A DNA stretch of 49,829 bases from an uncultured Bacteroidales bacterium (GTDB taxonomy: Bacteria > Bacteroidota > Bacteroidia > Bacteroidales > Bacteroidaceae): contig CADAEK010000020.1 of the NCBI GenBank assembly GCA_902786925.1, forward strand, positions 1 through 49,829, given 5' to 3'. Of this stretch, positions 46,274 to 49,829 are shown one piece after another. A program made the position numbers and the translations under genes. Every line of letters starts with the position of its first letter. Positions within the stretch are counted from its first letter, which is position 1. The notes beneath the pieces are model-generated. The model did not search any database. It saw nothing but the letters and a program-made list of their open reading frames with translations, and was not told where the DNA came from.

Positions 46274-48625
46274 ATGAATAAGATTGTCAAGAAAGAGCAG
46301 TTCAGCGAAAAGGTGTTCAAGCTTGTAGTAGAGGCACCGCTCATCGCTAAATCTCGTAAGGCAGGACACTTCGTGATTGTTCGTGTAGGCGAACAGGGCG
46401 AACGTATGCCACTCACCATTGCCGACTCCGACGTAGAGGCAGGCACTATCACACTGGTGGTGCAGAAGGTGGGTTACTCTTCCACAAAACTCTGCAACCT
46501 GAATGAGGGCGAATACATCACAGACGTGGTGGGCCCACTGGGTCAGGCTACCCACATCGAGAAGTTCGGCACAGTCGTATGTGCTGGTGGTGGTGTCGGT
46601 GTAGCTCCTATGCTCCCTATCATCAAGGCCTTGAAGGCAGCAGGCAACAAGGTTGTCTCAGTGCTTGCAGGTCGCACAAAGGAACTCATCATTCTCGAAG
46701 ACGAAGTGCGCAAGCACTCTGACGAAGTCATCATCATGACAGACGATGGCTCATACGGCCAGAAAGGTGTAGTGACAGTCGGCATCGAGCAGGTGATTCA
46801 GCGCGAGCAGGTGGACAAGTGCTTTGCCATCGGTCCAGCCATCATGATGAAGTTCTGCTGCTTGCTGACAAAGAAATACAACGTGCCAACAGACGTATCA
46901 CTGAACACCATCATGGTGGACGGTACTGGTATGTGCGGTGCTTGCCGTATCACTGTGGGTGGCAAGACACGCTTCGTGTGCGTGGACGGTCCTGAGTTCG
47001 ATGGTCACGAAGTTGACTTCGACGAGATGTTCAAGCGCATGGGTGCCTTCAAGCCAGTAGAGATTGAAGAGATGAAGAAGCTCGAGGCACACGTGGAGTC
47101 TGTAGCCCCAACTGCCAAGAAGGAAGCTGCTGCAGATGCATCAGGCATGACCACCGACACTCCCCTCTCCGAACTCACCGACCGCAACGCAGCATGGCGT
47201 AAGGAGCTGTTCGGCAGCATGAAGGCAAAAGAGCGTGGCGAGATTGAGCGCTGCGTCATGGGCGAGCTCGATCCAGTTTATCGTGCCACCACTCGTACAG
47301 AAGAAGTAAACACAGGTCTCACCGTCGAGCAGGCACTCACAGAAGCCAAGCGTTGTCTCGACTGTGCAAAGCCTTCTTGTATGGAAGGTTGCCCTGTCAG
47401 CATCAATATTCCATCATTTGTCAAGAACATCGAGCGCGGCCAGTTCCTCGAGGCAGCCAAGGTGCTCAAGGCCACTTCTGCCCTCCCAGCCGTATGCGGA
47501 CGCGTATGTCCTCAGGAGAAGCAGTGTGAGAGCAAGTGTATCCACCTCAAGATGGGTCACAAGGCAGTGGCTATCGGCAACTTGGAGCGTTTCGCAGCCG
47601 ACTTCGAGCGCAACAGTGGCAAGATGGCACTTCCAGAGTGCGCACCAAAGAATGGCAAGAAAGTAGCCATCGTAGGTTCAGGTCCTGCAGGTCTTTCATG
47701 CGCAGGCGACTTGGCAAAGGCTGGTTATGACGTGACTGTATTCGAGGCACTCCACGAGATTGGCGGTGTGCTCAAATATGGTATTCCAGAGTTCCGTCTG
47801 CCAAATGCCATCGTAGATGTGGAAATCGAAAACCTCCGCAAGATTGGCGTAAACTTCGTGAAGGACTGCATCGTAGGTAAGACCATCACCATCCAGCAGC
47901 TGGAGGATGAAGGCTTCAAAGCTATCTTCGTAGCATCAGGCGCAGGTCTGCCAAACTTCATGAACATTCCAGGCGAGAACAGCGTAGGCATCATGTCATC
48001 CAACGAGTACCTCACTCGTGTGAACCTGATGGACGCTTCCAACCCTGCATCAGATACTCCAATCGTGAAAGCAAAGAGCGTGATGGTAGTCGGTGGTGGT
48101 AACACAGCCATGGACTCTTGCCGCACAGCGAAGCGTCTCGGTGCCGAGAAGGTATTCATCGCTTACCGTCGTTCTGAGGCAGAAATGCCAGCACGTCTCG
48201 AAGAGGTGAAGCACGCCAAGGAAGAAGGTATTGAGTTCCTCACTCTGCACAACCCAATCGAGTATGTATCAGACGAAAAGGGCAATGTAACTCAAGTAAA
48301 GCTCCAGGTAATGGAACTCGGTGAGCCAGATGCATCAGGCCGTCGTTCACCAATCCCTGTAGAGGGCAAGATTGTGACACGCGACATCGACATGGCTATC
48401 GTAGCCGTAGGTGTATCTCCAAACCCAATCGTGCCAAAGTCTGTAGAAGGACTCGAACTGGGTCGCAAGAACACCATTGCCGTCAACGAGAAGATGCAAT
48501 CCAACATTCCAACCATCTTCGCCGGCGGTGACATCGTGCGCGGTGGTGCCACAGTTATTCTCGCTATGGGTGACGGCCGCAAGGCTGCAGCCAACATCGA
48601 CGAGATGCTGAAAGCACAGGACTAA
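46274..48625 (+). CDS. Fused NfnA/NfnB-type NADH/NADPH flavoprotein
   Basis: A 783-residue cytosolic redox enzyme with two joined parts. Residues about 1-280 form a ferredoxin-NADP reductase-like unit (PyrK/NfnA type) with FAD-binding MPLTIADSD, NAD-binding VCAGGGVGVAPMLPI and a [2Fe-2S] Cys set in GTGMCGACRITVGGKTRFVC. From about 300 the GltD/NfnB-like unit has eight Cys for two [4Fe-4S] clusters (CLDCAKPSCMEGCP, CGRVCPQEKQCESKC), FAD-binding VGSGPAGLSCAGDLA and NADPH-binding VVGGGNTAMD. It ends with FAGGDIVRGGATVILAMGDG. Databases often call such fusions dihydroorotate dehydrogenase/glutamate synthase subunits. With neither partner here, a ferredoxin-linked transhydrogenase or sulfide-dehydrogenase-like role is more probable. 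A hairpin ends the gene. Confidence 0.9.
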   Translation: MNKIVKKEQFSEKVFKLVVEAPLIAKSRKAGHFVIVRVGEQGERMPLTIADSDVEAGTITLVVQKVGYSSTKLCNLNEGEYITDVVGPLGQATHIEKFGTVVCAGGGVGVAPMLPIIKALKAAGNKVVSVLAGRTKELIILEDEVRKHSDEVIIMTDDGSYGQKGVVTVGIEQVIQREQVDKCFAIGPAIMMKFCCLLTKKYNVPTDVSLNTIMVDGTGMCGACRITVGGKTRFVCVDGPEFDGHEVDFDEMFKRMGAFKPVEIEEMKKLEAHVESVAPTAKKEAAADASGMTTDTPLSELTDRNAAWRKELFGSMKAKERGEIERCVMGELDPVYRATTRTEEVNTGLTVEQALTEAKRCLDCAKPSCMEGCPVSINIPSFVKNIERGQFLEAAKVLKATSALPAVCGRVCPQEKQCESKCIHLKMGHKAVAIGNLERFAADFERNSGKMALPECAPKNGKKVAIVGSGPAGLSCAGDLAKAGYDVTVFEALHEIGGVLKYGIPEFRLPNAIVDVEIENLRKIGVNFVKDCIVGKTITIQQLEDEGFKAIFVASGAGLPNFMNIPGENSVGIMSSNEYLTRVNLMDASNPASDTPIVKAKSVMVVGGGNTAMDSCRTAKRLGAEKVFIAYRRSEAEMPARLEEVKHAKEEGIEFLTLHNPIEYVSDEKGNVTQVKLQVMELGEPDASGRRSPIPVEGKIVTRDIDMAIVAVGVSPNPIVPKSVEGLELGRKNTIAVNEKMQSNIPTIFAGGDIVRGGATVILAMGDGRKAAANIDEMLKAQD

Positions 48626-48661
48626 TCCGATTCTCAGGAATCACATAATCATACATTTGAT

Positions 48662-48693
48662 AGTGGCTGTTTGCGTGCTCGCAAGCAGCCACT
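48662..48693 (+). terminator. Terminator of the NfnAB-type gene
   Basis: AGTGGCTG pairs with CAGCCACT, and the stem continues through a T-G pair and TTGC/GCAA to a 6-nt loop. The following TTTGTCT is a weak T tract. It starts 36 bp after the stop. Confidence 0.75.
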
Positions 48694-48699
48694 TTGTCT

Positions 48700-49170
48700 A
48701 TCCACCATGATTGGTTCAAATCTTGGCACAAAGCCCGGAAATGGTAGAGCCTTGGGCGGCCTAATTTAATTGACAGTTGACAGTTGACAATTGATAATTA
48801 GCCATGCGGGGTGTTTTTTTTGGTCACACGGATTCAGTGGATTACACAGATTTTTTGAGCCAAGAATGGCTCTTATTCGTGCCATTCGTGCCATTCGTGG
48901 GCGTTCCCTTTTTCGTGTTCGTTACAATTCGTCTTCGTCTAAACCAACATACGCGATGAGTTAGGATGCCCACGAATTGAACGAATTGAACGAATGGGTG
49001 CCTCGGACGGCTCTTAGGCGCTTTTATTGCTGCGCAAGAACCTTTAGCTCGACGAAGTCAAATCTATCAAAAATCTGTTAAAAAAATCTTAGGGCAAAGC
49101 CCTGAAATGGTAGAGCCTTGCACGGCTCTCGGGCTGACGCGATGTTATGGTTAATTGAGAATCTTAGTTA
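48700..49170. repeat. Gene-free repeat-rich stretch
   Basis: No gene is seen. A 26-nt segment (48729-48754) recurs at 49095-49120 with one change. GAGCCA-AGAA-TGGCTC is a small hairpin at 48857-48872. An imperfect inverted repeat of 28-nt arms (48875-48902 and 48968-48995, 24 of 28 paired) is built from 9-nt units containing ACGAAT or its complement. The TTGACAGT and TTGATAATTAG runs at 48772-48801 resemble the ends of the 100-bp dispersed repeat. Confidence 0.7.
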
Positions 49171-49270
49171 ATTGATAATTAGCTTCGCTGAGGTTTGGGC
49201 ACGACTCGGCAAAGTTCAAGTACACTTGACTCTGCTCTCGCTGCTACAAACGTTGATAATTGATAATTGA
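49171..49270. repeat. 100-bp dispersed repeat, copy 2
   Basis: Matches 9239-9338 at 98 of 100 positions in the same orientation, differing at one G/A and one T/A. It is followed at once by the heptamer array, so its boundary with other repeats is sharp. Confidence 0.9.
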
Positions 49271-49275
49271 GAATT

Positions 49276-49380
49276 GACATCAGGCATTTGACATTAGACT
49301 TTTGACATTAGACTTTTGACATTAGACCTTTGACCTTAGACCTTAGACATTAGACATTAGACATCAGCCTTCAGACATCA
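49276..49380. repeat. Fifteen tandem heptamers
   Basis: Exactly 15 consecutive 7-nt units without a length change, mostly GACATTA, GACCTTA, GACATCA and GACTTTT. Seven is not a multiple of three, so this is not a coding repeat. It ends precisely where the 11-nt array begins. Confidence 0.85.
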
Positions 49381-49490
49381 GCCATACTCTAGCCATACTC
49401 TAGCCATACTCATGAGTAAGCCTAGAAGGAGCCTAGAAGGAGCTTAGGAGGAGCTTAGGAGGAGCTTAGGCAGAGCATAGGCGGAACAAA
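49381..49490. repeat. Ten tandem 11-mers, first array
   Basis: Units run in strict 11-nt register: three GCCATACTCTA-type, then GAGTAAGCCTA, GAAGGAGCCTA, GAAGGAGCTTA, two GGAGGAGCTTA, GGCAGAGCATA, and a degenerate tenth. The sequence changes gradually from unit to unit while the length is kept. Confidence 0.85.
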
Positions 49491-49580
49491 GTGCAGTTCG
49501 CTGATTGGGGTTATTTGTTTTCTGCCTGACGACTGTTCCAAGGTGACTGGTCCCAAATATAGAACTTAGTTGCGTTGGCA

Positions 49581-49712
49581 GTAGAGTACTCGTAAGAGTC
49601 CTCCTTTAGTGTTCCTTTAGTGTTCCTTTAGTCCTCCTTTAGTGTTCCTTTAGTCCTCCTTTAGTCCTCCTTTAGTGTTCCTTTACTCTTCCTTTACTCT
49701 TCCTTTAGTGCT
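49581..49712. repeat. Twelve tandem 11-mers, second array
   Basis: Ten clear units (49603-49712) of CCTTTAGTGTT, CCTTTAGTCCT, CCTTTACTCTT or CCTTTAGTGCT are preceded by two in-register relatives, GTAGAGTACTC and GTAAGAGTCCT. About 90 bp without visible structure separates it from the first array. After 49712 no gene is seen up to the window end. Confidence 0.85.
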
Positions 49713-49829
49713 CCTTGTGTTCGTAGTGGTAAGATAGCAGGTTCGTAGTGGTCCTTAAAACCTATTCCTTTCTTCCTCTGTTTTGCGCTTTGCCTATGAA
49801 AATCTTGTTCCATAGTTAACAAAATTTTT

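Noticed and set aside
49276..49712. Arrays considered as a CRISPR locus
   Set aside because: Units are 7 or 11 nt and adjacent with no unique spacers, and there are no cas genes.

Overview
The window comes from a Bacteroidetes chromosome, most likely a carbohydrate-degrading Prevotella-type (Prevotellaceae) gut or rumen organism. The evidence is many TAnnTTTG -7 promoter boxes, several with a TTTG -33 element 19-20 bp upstream; a bacterial serine palmitoyltransferase; Bacteroidales-typical families (DUF4348, DUF3256, a C10 protease with a BspA-like tail); and several xylan/arabinan-type glycosidases and esterases. No tRNA, insertion sequence, phage or CRISPR array was seen. The only structured RNA recognised is RNase P RNA.

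Layout. 1-4030 (minus): pyruvate phosphate dikinase and a DagK-family lipid kinase. 4399-7021 (plus): serine palmitoyltransferase and seryl-tRNA synthetase. 7118-10005: a secreted C10-type protease, then a decayed stretch with an Ig-like fragment, a 100-bp dispersed repeat and a broken fimbrillin-like gene. 10076-12804 (minus): two lipoprotein hydrolases (type-B carboxylesterase and S66 carboxypeptidase). 12892-12973: four mini-hairpins with an exact 23-nt period. 13160-15990 (minus): metallo-hydrolase, murB and a DUF4348 lipoprotein, probably one operon. 16338-22317 (plus): pheS, then prs, a sugar nucleotidyltransferase, a tandem GH43 enzyme and agmatine deiminase, tightly spaced. 22505-27842 (minus): ilvD-ilvB-ilvN-ilvC for branched-chain amino acids. 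28275-29717 (minus): SGNH hydrolase and riboflavin synthase. 29823-40163 (plus): lipoprotein, GH51 arabinofuranosidase, CE2-type esterase, CE6-CE1 esterase fusion, alpha/beta hydrolase, GNAT acetyltransferase and GH43 enzyme. 40261-40653: rnpB. 40753-46004 (plus): TolC-type channel, membrane-fusion protein, ABC ATPase and FtsX/MacB-like permease, followed by a DUF3256 protein. 46274-48625: a fused NfnA/NfnB-type flavoprotein. 48700-49829: a gene-free, repeat-rich region.

How the parts fit: the GH51, CE2, CE6-CE1 and GH43 enzymes would together remove arabinosyl, acetyl and feruloyl decorations and short oligosaccharides from arabinoxylan. No SusC/SusD pair or hybrid two-component regulator is in the window, so this is not a canonical polysaccharide utilisation locus. 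The ilv cluster covers all four common steps except the final transamination.

The most unusual signals are a CxxCxxCxxC extension on the acetolactate synthase regulatory subunit; a possible branched-chain-rich leader peptide before ilvD; strictly periodic 7-, 11- and 23-nt repeat arrays; and a near-identical 100-bp repeat at a decayed gene and in the terminal repeat field. I found no clear multi-gene system that I would call undescribed.
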